Positions 1 to 8,254 of a stretch of DNA of 64,000 nt are shown piece by piece; within the stretch, counting starts at the first letter, position 1, and each line of letters begins with the position of its first letter. A program made the position numbers and the translations under genes. The notes under the pieces are model-generated. The model was given only the letters and a program-made list of their open reading frames with translations, searched no databases and had not been told where the DNA came from. Source of the stretch: Fibrobacter sp. UWT2 (GTDB taxonomy: Bacteria > Fibrobacterota > Fibrobacteria > Fibrobacterales > Fibrobacteraceae); assembly GCF_900142545.1 (NCBI RefSeq), contig NZ_FRBF01000001.1, forward strand, positions 224,759 to 288,758, given 5' to 3'.

Positions 1-15
1 GAGGAATAAAAAACC

Positions 16-21
16 TATATT
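16..21 (+). promoter_or_regulatory. Probable -10 box for ndk
   Basis: TATATT lies about 30 bases before the ndk start codon, leaving a short leader that contains AAAAGG as a ribosome site. The same hexamer recurs upstream of many genes in this window. No clear -35 can be judged because the window begins here. Confidence 0.5.
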
Positions 22-51
22 TCCCACATCTTAAAACAAAAGGTACCTACT

Positions 52-504
52 ATGGAAATGACATTTGCAATGATCAAGCCCAATGCAGTCAAGTCTGGCC
101 TCATTGGACGCATTATCGACCGTTATATCGCTGCAGGCCTCTCCGTCTGCGCCGTGAAGATGCACCAGATGACCTCTGCCGATGCTCGCGGTTTCTACGC
201 CGAACACGTGGAAAAGCCGTTCTTCCCGGAACTCGAAGCCTACATGACCAAGGGCCCGTCCGTGATGCTCGCCCTCGGCGGCGAAAATGCCATTGCCAAG
301 GTTCGCGCTATCAACGGTGCTACCAATCCGGCTAAGGCGGAACCCGGTACCCTCCGCTACGACTTTGCCCCTTCCATGACCGAAAACGTCGTGCACAGCT
401 CTGACAGTCCTGAATCTGCCAAGCGCGAACTCGACTTCTGGTTCAAGGAAGACGAACGCTACGCTTACGAAATGCCGAGCCTCAAGGCCTGCTGCGTCCT
501 CTAA
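52..504 (+). CDS. ndk: Nucleoside diphosphate kinase
   Basis: Transfers the terminal phosphate from ATP to nucleoside diphosphates through a phospho-histidine, balancing cytoplasmic NTP pools. The 150-residue protein has the family length, an N-terminal TFAMIKPNAV strand and the active-site motif NVVHSSDS with the catalytic histidine at about residue 115. The start at 52 follows AAAAGG; a second in-frame ATG two codons later (58) is possible. It precedes frdC by 37 bases on the same strand and may be co-transcribed with the fumarate reductase genes. Identification is secure. Confidence 0.96.
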   Translation: MEMTFAMIKPNAVKSGLIGRIIDRYIAAGLSVCAVKMHQMTSADARGFYAEHVEKPFFPELEAYMTKGPSVMLALGGENAIAKVRAINGATNPAKAEPGTLRYDFAPSMTENVVHSSDSPESAKRELDFWFKEDERYAYEMPSLKACCVL

Positions 505-541
505 GTTTCAAAAATAACCCCCCTCAAGGAGACACAACTCA

Positions 542-1387
542 ATGCAATGGATCGTCAAGTATCTTACCTCTTCCATCGGTAAGAAGCAGATCATGGGATG
601 CACAGGCGCGTTCCTCGCCCTGTTCATCTTCGGCCACATGTGTGGTAACTTCCAGCTTCTGAATTTCGATCAGGCCGCGGCTCAGGCATCCTACAATGCC
701 TACACCGAATTCCTGACCGGATTCAACCCGCTCCACTTCCCGATCAAGATGATTTATCTTGTTGAACTGGTGCTGGTGGCTGCTTTCGCTCTCCACATCT
801 TCCTTGCTATCAAGCTGAAGATCGAGAACAAGAAGGCTCGCGGTGGCATCGACTACGAAGTCAACGCTCGCAAGGGCAAGAAGACTTTCGCAACCTTCAC
901 CATGATCTGGTCCGGTCTCTTCATTCTCGGCTTCCTCGTGCAGCACCTCATGATGCTCAAGTTCGGCGAACACTACCTCTATGTGAATGCCGAAGGCGAA
1001 ATCGTCCGCGACATGTGGCTCACCACCATCCAGATGTTTGCTAACCCGGCTTGGGCTGCATTCTACGTGGTCAGCATGTTCGTGATCGGTATGCACCTCT
1101 TCCACGCTATTTCTTCTGCCTTCCAGACCATGGGCATTGCTCACCAGAAGTGGACCCCGATTATCGACATCGCCGGTATCGCTTACAGCATTATCGTTGC
1201 CCTCGGTTTCGGTATCACCGCTGTTGCAGCCTTCTACCTCGCTAACCAGCCGGGTACCCAGGCCCTCATCGAAAAGTCCCGCAGCCTTCAGCCGCAGTAC
1301 GAACAGCAGAAGCAGGAAAAGGAAGCCAAGAAGGCTGCCTTCGTGATTCCTTCTGTTGGCACCGTCGAAGTTTCTTTTAACGCTTAA
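542..1387 (+). CDS. frdC: Succinate dehydrogenase/fumarate reductase cytochrome b subunit (b558 family)
   Basis: Membrane anchor of the quinone:fumarate/succinate oxidoreductase; it carries haem b and moves electrons between menaquinol and the soluble subunits. The 281 residues hold about five membrane helices (near 18-40, 66-90, 117-138, 167-192, 205-232), with histidines in or next to helices (H32, H85, H135, H185, H188) as candidate haem ligands. A single long anchor of this type fits the B-type complexes of Bacteroidetes and relatives. The C-terminal tail is Lys/Glu/Ala-rich. The start follows a strong AAGGAG. It is first of the C-A-B operon; in a Fibrobacter the complex probably works as fumarate reductase. 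The symbol frdC versus sdhC is a matter of physiology. Confidence 0.93.
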   Translation: MQWIVKYLTSSIGKKQIMGCTGAFLALFIFGHMCGNFQLLNFDQAAAQASYNAYTEFLTGFNPLHFPIKMIYLVELVLVAAFALHIFLAIKLKIENKKARGGIDYEVNARKGKKTFATFTMIWSGLFILGFLVQHLMMLKFGEHYLYVNAEGEIVRDMWLTTIQMFANPAWAAFYVVSMFVIGMHLFHAISSAFQTMGIAHQKWTPIIDIAGIAYSIIVALGFGITAVAAFYLANQPGTQALIEKSRSLQPQYEQQKQEKEAKKAAFVIPSVGTVEVSFNA

Positions 1388-1404
1388 TTTTAAGGAGCCC
1401 ACTA

Positions 1405-3318
1405 ATGATTCTTGATTCTAAAATCCCCGGTGGTTCCATCGAAGAAAAGTGGACCAAGCACAAGTTCGAACTCAAGCTCGTGAACCCCGCCAACAAGCGT
1501 AAGTTCACCGTGATCGTGGTTGGTACTGGCCTTGCCGGTGCTTCTGCCGCCGCATCCCTCGCCGAACTTGGTTACAATGTCAAGTCTTTCTGCATCCAGG
1601 ATAGTCCCCGTCGCGCACACTCCATTGCTGCCCAGGGTGGTATCAACGCTGCCAAGAACTACAAGAACGACGGCGACTCCGTTTACCGCCTGTTCTACGA
1701 TACCGTGAAGGGCGGTGACTTCCGCGCTCGCGAAGCCAACGTGCACCGCTTGGCCGAAAACTCCAACCTCATCATCGACCAGTGCGTCGCCCAGGGTGTT
1801 CCCTTCGGTCGTGAATACGGTGGCCTCCTCGACAACCGTTCCTTCGGTGGTACGCAGGTTTCCCGTACGTTCTACGCCCGCGGTCAGACGGGTCAGCAGC
1901 TCTTGCTCGGTGCCTACCAGGCTCTCATGCGCCAGGTTGCCGCCGGTAAGGTGAAGATGTTCCCCCGCCGCGAAATGATGGACCTCGTCGTGATCGACGG
2001 CAAGGCTCGCGGTATCATCGTCCGTAACCTCATCACTGGCGAACTCGAAAGCCACGTGGCTGACGCTGTGTGCCTTTGCACTGGCGGTTACGGTAACGTC
2101 TATTACCTTTCTACCAACGCCCAGGGTTCTAACGTGACGGCTGCTTTCCGTGCCTACAAGCGCGGCGCCCTGTTCGCTAACCCCTGCTACACGCAGATTC
2201 ACCCGACTTGCATTCCTCGCCACGGCGACCTGCAGTCCAAGCTCACCTTGATGAGCGAATCTCTCCGTAACGACGGCCGTATCTGGGTCCCGCGCAAGGC
2301 TGGCGACACCCGCAGCCCGGACCAGATCCCCGAAGAAGACCGTTACTACTACCTCGAAGAAAAGTACCCGAGCTTCGGTAACCTCGTGCCCCGTGACGTG
2401 GCATCCCGTAACGCCAAGCAGGTCTGCGACGCAGGTCTCGGCGTGGGTAACACCAAGCAGGCCGTGTACCTCGACTTCGCCGACGCTATCCAGCGCATGG
2501 GCGTTGCCGGTGTCTCTGCCAAGTACGGCAACCTCTTCCAGATGTACGAAAAGATTACCGACGAAGACCCGTACAAGGTCCCGATGCGTATCTTCCCGGC
2601 CATCCACTATACCATGGGCGGCCTCTGGGTGGACTACGATCTGATGTCCACGATTCCGGGCTGCTTCGTTCTCGGTGAAGCCAACTTCTCCGACCACGGT
2701 GCAAACCGCCTCGGCGCTTCTGCTTTGATGCAGGGCCTCTCCGACGGTTACTTCGTCATTCCGTTCACCATCGGCGGCTACTTCGCGGGCACCAAGCTCG
2801 AGAAGGTTTCCGAATCCGATGCTGCGTTCGAAGACTGCAAGAAGCAGACCGAAGAACGCATCCACAAGCTCCTCTCCATCAAGGGTCACCGCACTGTTAA
2901 CGATATCCATCGTGAACTCGGTAACATCATGTGGGAATACGTGGGCATGGCTCGTAACGAGGCCGGCCTGAAGACCGCCCTCGAGAAGATTCCGGCCCTC
3001 CGTGCCGAATTCTGGGAAAACGTCAACGTGCTCGGTTCCGAAGGTTCCTTCAACCAGAACCTGGAACGTGCTGGCCGCGTGGCTGACTTCCTCGAATTCG
3101 CCGAAGTCCTCACTCTCGACGCCCTGCACCGCAAGGAATCTTGCGGCGGCCACTTCCGCGAAGAAAGCCAGACTCCGGAAGGCGAAGCCAAGCGCGACGA
3201 CGAGAACTTCTGCTACGTGGGTGCCTGGGAATACAAGGGCGACGGTGTCGCACCGGAACTTTCCAAGGAACCTCTTACCTTTGATAACGTCCACCTCGCT
3301 ACTAGGAGCTACAAATAA
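1405..3318 (+). CDS. frdA: Fumarate reductase/succinate dehydrogenase flavoprotein subunit
   Basis: Catalytic FAD subunit interconverting fumarate and succinate on the cytoplasmic face of the membrane. The 637-residue protein shows a Rossmann dinucleotide motif ([17 protein letters not shown], about residues 36-52), the segment [11 protein letters not shown] with H72 as the expected covalent FAD attachment site, and the conserved stretches [14 protein letters not shown] and [18 protein letters not shown]. It follows frdC by 17 bases with an AAGGAG site, and its stop codon overlaps the frdB start by one base. This points to equimolar, coupled expression. In a succinate-forming anaerobe it is the terminal step of the reductive branch. 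Confidence 0.97.
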   Translation: MILDSKIPGGSIEEKWTKHKFELKLVNPANKRKFTVIVVGTGLAGASAAASLAELGYNVKSFCIQDSPRRAHSIAAQGGINAAKNYKNDGDSVYRLFYDTVKGGDFRAREANVHRLAENSNLIIDQCVAQGVPFGREYGGLLDNRSFGGTQVSRTFYARGQTGQQLLLGAYQALMRQVAAGKVKMFPRREMMDLVVIDGKARGIIVRNLITGELESHVADAVCLCTGGYGNVYYLSTNAQGSNVTAAFRAYKRGALFANPCYTQIHPTCIPRHGDLQSKLTLMSESLRNDGRIWVPRKAGDTRSPDQIPEEDRYYYLEEKYPSFGNLVPRDVASRNAKQVCDAGLGVGNTKQAVYLDFADAIQRMGVAGVSAKYGNLFQMYEKITDEDPYKVPMRIFPAIHYTMGGLWVDYDLMSTIPGCFVLGEANFSDHGANRLGASALMQGLSDGYFVIPFTIGGYFAGTKLEKVSESDAAFEDCKKQTEERIHKLLSIKGHRTVNDIHRELGNIMWEYVGMARNEAGLKTALEKIPALRAEFWENVNVLGSEGSFNQNLERAGRVADFLEFAEVLTLDALHRKESCGGHFREESQTPEGEAKRDDENFCYVGAWEYKGDGVAPELSKEPLTFDNVHLATRSYK

Positions 3319-4094
3319 TGAGCGGACTGAATTTGACTTTGAAGATTTGGCGTCAGAAGGATGCCAAGACCAAGGGACAGTTCGAAACTGTCAAGATTAA
3401 CGATGTTTCTCCGGACATGTCCTTCCTGGAAATGCTCGACATCGTGAACGAAGAACAGATGAAGCAGGGCAAGGAAGGCTTCGCCTTCGACCACGACTGC
3501 CGCGAAGGTATTTGTGGTATGTGCTCCCTCGTCATCAACGGTATGCCGCACGGTCCTGACCATGCGACCACCACTTGCCAGCTGCACATGCGTAAGTTCA
3601 AGGATGGCGACACCATCGTGATCGAACCGTGGCGCGCTGCCGCATTCCCGGTTATCCGTGACTGCGCTGTGGACCGTACCGCATTCGACCGCATCATCCA
3701 GGCTGGCGGCTTCGTTTCCGTCAACACCGGTGCCGCTCCTGAAGCTTCCACCATTCCGGTTCCCAAGGCTGATGCCGACCGCGCCTTCGACGCTGCCGCC
3801 TGTATCGGTTGCGGTGCCTGCGTGGCCGCTTGTAAGAACGCATCTGCAATGTTGTTCGTATCTGCCAAGGTTTCTCACCTCAGTTTCTTGCCGCAAGGCA
3901 AGGTCGAAGCCAAGAAGCGCGTTTTGGCCATGGTCGCTCAGATGGACAAGGAAGGCTTCGGCAACTGCACGAACCTTTACGAATGCCAGGCAGCCTGCCC
4001 GAAGGGTATCACCGTGGATTACATTGCCAAGATGAACCGCGAATACCTCGGTGCTACCGTGACCTACGCCGAAAAGGTTTATGGCAAAGATTAG
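3318..4094 (+). CDS. frdB: Fumarate reductase/succinate dehydrogenase iron-sulfur subunit
   Basis: Electron-transfer subunit with three iron-sulfur clusters linking the cytochrome b anchor to the flavoprotein. In 258 residues one sees the plant-ferredoxin-like [2Fe-2S] cysteines (CREGICGMC from residue 61, plus C87) and two C-terminal cysteine groups ([11 protein letters not shown] and a later CQAACP) for the [4Fe-4S] and [3Fe-4S] clusters. The start codon overlaps the frdA stop (TAATG). A GC-rich structured stretch and a strong terminator follow, so the operon ends here. Confidence 0.96.
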   Translation: MSGLNLTLKIWRQKDAKTKGQFETVKINDVSPDMSFLEMLDIVNEEQMKQGKEGFAFDHDCREGICGMCSLVINGMPHGPDHATTTCQLHMRKFKDGDTIVIEPWRAAAFPVIRDCAVDRTAFDRIIQAGGFVSVNTGAAPEASTIPVPKADADRAFDAAACIGCGACVAACKNASAMLFVSAKVSHLSFLPQGKVEAKKRVLAMVAQMDKEGFGNCTNLYECQAACPKGITVDYIAKMNREYLGATVTYAEKVYGKD

Positions 4095-4194
4095 CAAGCC
4101 GAGCGTCGCGGCGAAGTGCTTGCATTTCGCCATGACCGAGGCGCCGCGAGTCTGCGCTTAAGCCCGCAGGGCGCAAGCGCAACGACTAATTCGA
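4092..4194. repeat. GC-rich palindromic intergenic element
   Basis: About 100 bases between frdB and its terminator form nested inverted repeats: CGCGGCG with CGCCGCG, GGCGAA with TTCGCC, and GCGCTT with AAGCGC, bounded by ATTAG and CTAAT. It is much more GC-rich than the AT-rich DNA after it. It resembles REP-like or small MITE-like intergenic repeats. No coding potential or tRNA features were seen. Confidence 0.5.
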
Positions 4195-4202
4195 TTATAT
4201 AA

Positions 4203-4232
4203 AAAAAGGACCGCAGCAATGCGGCCCTTTTT
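4203..4232 (+). terminator. Rho-independent terminator of frdCAB
   Basis: A hairpin with arms around AGGaCCGCA and TGCGGcCCT, loop GCAA and a T-run. The A-run on the 5' side makes it potentially bidirectional. A near-identical terminator lies at 8152. Confidence 0.85.
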
Positions 4233-4321
4233 GGCATATAAATGAAATAAATAAAAAAAACAGATATTTTTTATGGTTGGGTTTCTATAAAATCTAACTT
4301 TATAGATATATTTGCTTATGT

Positions 4322-5656
4322 ATGGCAGAGCCTGGTAAATGTTTAACATCGCGACAAAAGGAAATCCTCTCCTTGCTTCGTAAGGGGCTTACGAATGCTG
4401 AAATTTGCAAGGCGTTGAACATTTCGGCGAATACGGTCAAGGTGCATTTGGCCAACATTTACAAGATTCTCGATGTCACGAACAGGACCGAAGCGGTATC
4501 TGTCGATATTGAAAAAGGGAGTGAAAATTCAGCTGCTGACGAAGAAATCCACATCGCATTTATAGATGGGAAATCCTTGGACGGTTGTTCCCCCGCAAAA
4601 GAGCTTTACCTATCTATCATACAAGCCTTGAACCGGTATCGGCTTTTTTCGATCAACGAGAGTGAAGAAGCTTCGGCTCCGGCAACGTATCAAGTCAAAA
4701 TATCCCCGGTCTTGAATAAGGAAAATACCTTCTTTGTAACTCTATACAAAGGAAAAACGGCAGATATTCTTTGGTCGGAATCGCTACAAGTTAATGCGAA
4801 CGACGATTTTGGACTGATGGGGACGCAGGTGGCAATGCAAATCTTTAGGCTATTGTTCCATTCGGCGGCGCAGACTTATGAACAAAATAAAGAATTGTTT
4901 CCCCGGTGGTGGTATGCCACTTCTTTTGCCAATGTCAAAATAGATAATATCTGCCGGGATTCGTTTGATGAAATAATCAACGAATTGGAGCCGTTGGCTA
5001 AAGCGGAGAAAAGCCCCATATTTGTACCCTATACGCTTGTTTGGGCCTATTATGTTGCCATAACGGAATCCTGGGTGAACGCTAAAGAGTATGTTGCGAA
5101 AATAGAATCGCTTGCCTGTGCTGCAATGCGGAAGAATCCCTATTCTGTATACGCCCAGTTCATGATGGCGGTATACAATATGGCGATTGGGAACAAGAAT
5201 GGAGCAGTTCCGTACCTTCGGCAGATTTTGGCGGATCTTCCGCAGTGTGTGAGGTCTCGGCGAATTCTGGTCCAGCTCTGTATGTTTGCGGGGCAAATGG
5301 ACGAGGCCTTGCATTTGCTGAATGAAGGCTCCCGGTTTATTAAAGGGCCAGAAGGCGTGCTCCTTCATTCTACACCAAGGGCGTTCATCTTTTTCTTGCA
5401 GGGCAAGTTTGCGGAATGTGAAGAAACGTTGAATCAAGTTCTGATGTTCCATCCGGAATCGACCTTAGCAAGGCTTATGCTGATTGCCTGCAATAACAAG
5501 AGGGGCAATTTCAAGGAAAGTGAAAGGCATATACGGGTGTTTTTTGAATACCATCCGAATTTCCTGAAGACTGACCTGGAGCAAATTTTGAAGGGGATTC
5601 CTTCGCCTACGAAAGAAGCGCTTCTTGATAGCGTTAGCAACGTTTTTCAGCCATAA
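4322..5656 (+). CDS. LuxR-type HTH regulator with TolB-like and TPR regions
   Basis: Probable transcription factor of 444 residues. Residues about 8-62 form a GerE/LuxR helix-turn-helix (LTSRQKEILSLLRKGLTNAEI, then ISANTVKVHLANIYKIL), unusually placed at the very N-terminus with no receiver domain before it. Residues about 75-185 (IHIAFIDGKSL... ILWSESLQVNANDDFGLMGTQVAMQIF) recall the TolB-like module of adenylate-cyclase/CadC-type regulators. The remainder is helical with TPR-like spacing, probably for ligand or partner binding. There is no clear Shine-Dalgarno site; the start is fixed by the HTH beginning at residue 8. It stands alone upstream of the amino acid transporter genes, which are candidate targets. 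No membrane segment is seen. Confidence 0.8.
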   Translation: MAEPGKCLTSRQKEILSLLRKGLTNAEICKALNISANTVKVHLANIYKILDVTNRTEAVSVDIEKGSENSAADEEIHIAFIDGKSLDGCSPAKELYLSIIQALNRYRLFSINESEEASAPATYQVKISPVLNKENTFFVTLYKGKTADILWSESLQVNANDDFGLMGTQVAMQIFRLLFHSAAQTYEQNKELFPRWWYATSFANVKIDNICRDSFDEIINELEPLAKAEKSPIFVPYTLVWAYYVAITESWVNAKEYVAKIESLACAAMRKNPYSVYAQFMMAVYNMAIGNKNGAVPYLRQILADLPQCVRSRRILVQLCMFAGQMDEALHLLNEGSRFIKGPEGVLLHSTPRAFIFFLQGKFAECEETLNQVLMFHPESTLARLMLIACNNKRGNFKESERHIRVFFEYHPNFLKTDLEQILKGIPSPTKEALLDSVSNVFQP

Positions 5657-5755
5657 AATAACCCCCGAAAATAACCCGTTTGGGCTATAGACAAGTAATA
5701 CCGTCGTTGTTTATCTTTAAAATGGTTAGGGGATTTTTTATTTCTAAACACCTCG

Positions 5756-5795
5756 CTCATGACGGTTTAATTTTAGATCGTCATGAGTTTTTTAT
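5756..5795. promoter_or_regulatory. Inverted repeat with T-run and TATATT before the ABC transporter operon
   Basis: CTCATGACG (5756-5764) and CGTCATGAG (5779-5787) form a perfect 9-bp inverted repeat followed by TTTTTTATATTT. It can serve as the terminator of the regulator gene. It also abuts a TATATT -10-like hexamer and the AAAAAAAGGAG ribosome site of the next gene, so an operator role is possible. Confidence 0.55.
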
Positions 5796-5818
5796 ATTTG
5801 GTAAAAAAAGGAGTTTCA

Positions 5819-6610
5819 ATGAAAAAGATTTTTGCGATGTTTGCGGCGGTTGCGTGTGCCGCGGTTCTTTCTGCCTGTAATGACCAGAAGGCGGAATCCA
5901 AGGCTCAGGCCGATGAATCCCTGAACAAGGTGAAGGCGGCGGGCGAGTTCGTGCTCGGTCTCGACGATTCTTTTCCGCCGATGGGTTTCCGCGACAAGGA
6001 CAACAACATCGTGGGCTTTGATATCGACCTCGCTACCGAAGTTTGTGCGCGCCTGGGCGTGAAGCTCAAAACGCAGCCGATTTCCTGGGATGCTAAGGAA
6101 CAGGAACTGAACACCGGCAAGATTGACTGCATCTGGAACGGCATGAGCGTGGACAGCGCTCGCGCAAAGGCCATGAACCTGAGCGACCCGTATCTCAAGA
6201 ACCGCATGATTTTCACGGTGAAGGACAAGGCTCTTGCAAATCTCGCTGCCCTCGCCGGCAAGAAGATTGCCGTGCAGAACGGCTCTACCGCCCAGAAGCT
6301 CCTGGATGCCTCCGAAGCGGGCAAGGCCGCCAAGGAAATCGTCCCGTTTGACGACAACCAGACGGCGCTCATGGATTTGGACAAGGGCGGCGTGGATGCC
6401 GTGTTCCTGGACGAAATTGTGGCCAAGTATTGGATTGTGACGAATGCGAAGGACTACGCGGTGCTTGAGGAAGGTCTCTCCGACGAAGTCTATGCCGTGG
6501 GTTTCCGCAAGAAGGACCAGGCCCTGCGTGATGCTGTGAATTCCACCTTGGCTGCCATGAAGGCCGACGGCAAGTTCGACGAAATCTCTGCCAAGTGGTT
6601 CGGCAAATAG
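5819..6610 (+). CDS. Polar amino acid ABC transporter substrate-binding lipoprotein (paralogue 1)
   Basis: Binds a polar amino acid and delivers it to the permease encoded next. The 263-residue protein begins MKKIFAMFAA and has a lipobox LSAC (Cys about residue 20), so it should be lipid-anchored. The mature part is a typical SBP_bac_3 fold: VLGLDDSFPPMGFRD near the start, then GFDIDLATEVCARLGV and DCIWNGMSVDSARAKAMN. The start at 5819 is chosen over an upstream ATG (5783) because AAAAAAAGGAG lies just before it and the signal peptide begins there. Two homologues follow at 8255 and 9042. Confidence 0.93.
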   Translation: MKKIFAMFAAVACAAVLSACNDQKAESKAQADESLNKVKAAGEFVLGLDDSFPPMGFRDKDNNIVGFDIDLATEVCARLGVKLKTQPISWDAKEQELNTGKIDCIWNGMSVDSARAKAMNLSDPYLKNRMIFTVKDKALANLAALAGKKIAVQNGSTAQKLLDASEAGKAAKEIVPFDDNQTALMDLDKGGVDAVFLDEIVAKYWIVTNAKDYAVLEEGLSDEVYAVGFRKKDQALRDAVNSTLAAMKADGKFDEISAKWFGK

Positions 6611-6670
6611 GTGTGAGGTCGCTCCCTGCGGGAGCTTTGTGGTATGAGTTCGGCGCTGTGCGCCTCTGAG
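6611..6670. repeat. Dispersed intergenic repeat (GTGGTATGAG family), copy 1
   Basis: Fills the gap between binding protein and permease. It contains two small hairpins, GCTCCC/GGGAGC (6621-6635) and GGCGC/GCGCC (6652-6664), separated by GTGGTATGAG. Related sequence occurs at 32723-32861 in the opposite orientation, and the 5' part GTGAGGTCGCTCCC recurs exactly at 56082-56095. Confidence 0.6.
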
Positions 6671-6675
6671 TTAAT

Positions 6676-7335
6676 ATGTCTGACCTGAGCAATTTACTCC
6701 CGATTCTCTGGGGCGGCTTCTGCACGACGCTCGCCATTTTCGGGCTTACGCTCCTGTTTTCGATTCCGCTGGGCCTGCTTATCGCTGTCCTCAAGATGAG
6801 CAAGTGGCGTGTGGTGCGCTACCCGGTATCGTTCTACATCTCGGTGATGCGCGGCACCCCGTTGCTGCTCCAGATTGTGGCGATTTATTTTGGCTCCTAC
6901 TACCTGAGCGAATATGCGGGCGTGGATTTTTCGTTTGACCGCTTCCCGGCGGTAATCGTGGCGTTCTCGATAAACTATGCGGCTTACTTTGCCGAAATTT
7001 TCCGCGGCGGTATCCAGTCCATACCCAAGGGGCAGTACGAGGCGGCCTACATGCTGGGCATGACCCGCACGCAGACGTTCTTCCGCATCATCCTCCCGCA
7101 GGTGGCGAAGCGCGTAGTGCCCGCGAGCGCGAACGAAGTCATTACGCTGGTGAAGGACACCTCCCTTGCGCAGGTGATTGCGGTGACGGAACTTTTTGCG
7201 TTGGCCAAGAAACAGCAGGCCGCCTACGCGAGCATTTACCCGCTGTTCGTGGCGGGCGTATTCTACTATGTGGCGAACCTTTTGCTGAGCGTGCTTTTTG
7301 CCTACGTGGAACGCAAGCTCAATTACTATAAGTGA
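6676..7335 (+). CDS. Amino acid ABC transporter permease
   Basis: Inner-membrane channel of a polar amino acid importer (HisM/GlnP family). The 219-residue protein has about five hydrophobic helices (near 8-30, 52-75, 92-112, 160-178, 192-212) and the cytoplasmic EAA loop EAAYMLGMTRTQTFFRIILPQ region that docks the ATPase. It lies between the binding protein and the ATPase gene, and its stop is adjacent to the ATPase start. The ribosome site before 6676 is weak, lying in the repeat. Substrate cannot be told from sequence alone. Confidence 0.94.
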   Translation: MSDLSNLLPILWGGFCTTLAIFGLTLLFSIPLGLLIAVLKMSKWRVVRYPVSFYISVMRGTPLLLQIVAIYFGSYYLSEYAGVDFSFDRFPAVIVAFSINYAAYFAEIFRGGIQSIPKGQYEAAYMLGMTRTQTFFRIILPQVAKRVVPASANEVITLVKDTSLAQVIAVTELFALAKKQQAAYASIYPLFVAGVFYYVANLLLSVLFAYVERKLNYYK

Positions 7336-7343
7336 GGCGTGGA

Positions 7344-8138
7344 ATGGAAAATGTGAATGAATCTGCGCCGATCCTGAAAGTTGAACATGTCAAGAAGTCC
7401 TTTGGCGACTTGCATGTGCTCAAGGATATCTCTTTTGACCTGAAGGCGGGTGAGGTGCTCTCGATTATCGGGCCCAGCGGTTCCGGCAAGAGTACGCTGT
7501 TGCGCTGCCTTACCCAGCTCGAAACGGTTGACGGTGGCCTGGTGCAGGTCGATGGCAAGGACATGGTGGTGCCTAATGCTTCGGCGAAGGGCCCGGCGGT
7601 CAAGTATGCGCCGGCGAAAACGCTCCGCGATATTCGACTTTCTACGGGGCTCGTGTTCCAGAATTTCAACCTGTTCCCGCACCTGACGGTGCTCCAGAAC
7701 CTTTGCCTCGCTCCGGTGCGCGTGCTTGGGGACGAACGCAAAGAAGCCCGCGCCATGGGGCGATTCTTGCTTAGACGCATGGGCCTCGAGGGTAAGGAAA
7801 AGGCTTACCCCTGCGAACTCAGCGGTGGCCAGCAGCAGCGCGTGTCCATTGCCCGCGCACTCGCGATGAACCCGAAGATTCTTTTCTTCGACGAGCCGAC
7901 CTCTGCGCTGGACCCGGAACTCACTGGCGAAGTGCTCAAGATTATCAAGAAGCTTGCCGAAGACAAGATGACGATGGTTATCGTGACGCATGAAATGGCT
8001 TTTGCCCGTGATGTGGCGGATAAGGTCATCTTTATGGACGGCGGTGTCATCGTGGAGCAGGGATCCCCCGACCACGTGTTCCGCGAATCGGGTAACGAAC
8101 GCCTCGCGCAGTTCCTGTCAAGATTTTCTAAAAATTGA
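7344..8138 (+). CDS. Amino acid ABC transporter ATP-binding protein (GlnQ/HisP type)
   Basis: ATPase that powers the importer. In the 264-residue form it shows Walker A GPSGSGKS (43-50), Q-loop GLVFQNFNLFPHLTV, the signature LSGGQQQRV, Walker B ILFFDEPTSALD and the switch histidine in IVTHEM. I chose ATG 7344 because GAGG sits six bases upstream. A GTG at 7332 overlapping the permease stop would add four residues. A terminator follows directly, so binding protein, permease and ATPase form one operon. Confidence 0.94.
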   Translation: MENVNESAPILKVEHVKKSFGDLHVLKDISFDLKAGEVLSIIGPSGSGKSTLLRCLTQLETVDGGLVQVDGKDMVVPNASAKGPAVKYAPAKTLRDIRLSTGLVFQNFNLFPHLTVLQNLCLAPVRVLGDERKEARAMGRFLLRRMGLEGKEKAYPCELSGGQQQRVSIARALAMNPKILFFDEPTSALDPELTGEVLKIIKKLAEDKMTMVIVTHEMAFARDVADKVIFMDGGVIVEQGSPDHVFRESGNERLAQFLSRFSKN

Positions 8139-8151
8139 TTTCTTGTAACAT

Positions 8152-8183
8152 AAAAAGGGACCGCAGCGATGCGGCCCTTTTTA
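8152..8183 (+). terminator. Terminator of the ABC transporter operon
   Basis: AAAGGGaCCGCA / TGCGGCCCTTTTT hairpin with GCGA loop; almost the same sequence as the terminator at 4203. Confidence 0.85.
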
Positions 8184-8190
8184 CATTTTT

Positions 8191-8224
8191 TAGCAGTTAG
8201 CTTGCTACTGCCGCTTTTTTTTTC
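8191..8224 (+). terminator. Second, tandem terminator
   Basis: GCAGTTAGC and GCTACTGC form a stem with one bulged T, followed by CGC and a run of ten Ts. It lies ten bases after the previous terminator, so little transcription should pass from the ABC operon into the next gene. Confidence 0.6.
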
Positions 8225-8254
8225 TTATTTTTTAGGGCGAAGAAGGATTGTAAA

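Noticed and set aside
1402..3294. A 630-residue open frame on the minus strand across frdA
   Set aside because: It is the antisense shadow of a strongly codon-biased gene; its protein is low-complexity and has no motif, while frdA is unmistakable.
4092..4194. Possible tRNA or structured small RNA
   Set aside because: No cloverleaf, T-loop consensus or CCA end could be drawn; simple nested palindromes explain the structure.
4158..4349. A short minus-strand frame between frdB and the LuxR-type gene
   Set aside because: It runs through the terminator and AT-rich promoter region and lacks a ribosome site and any protein-like composition.
5680..5880. A 66-residue plus-strand frame overlapping the start of the first binding protein
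   Set aside because: It overlaps the signal peptide of the binding protein in another frame and crosses the inverted repeat; no ribosome site.
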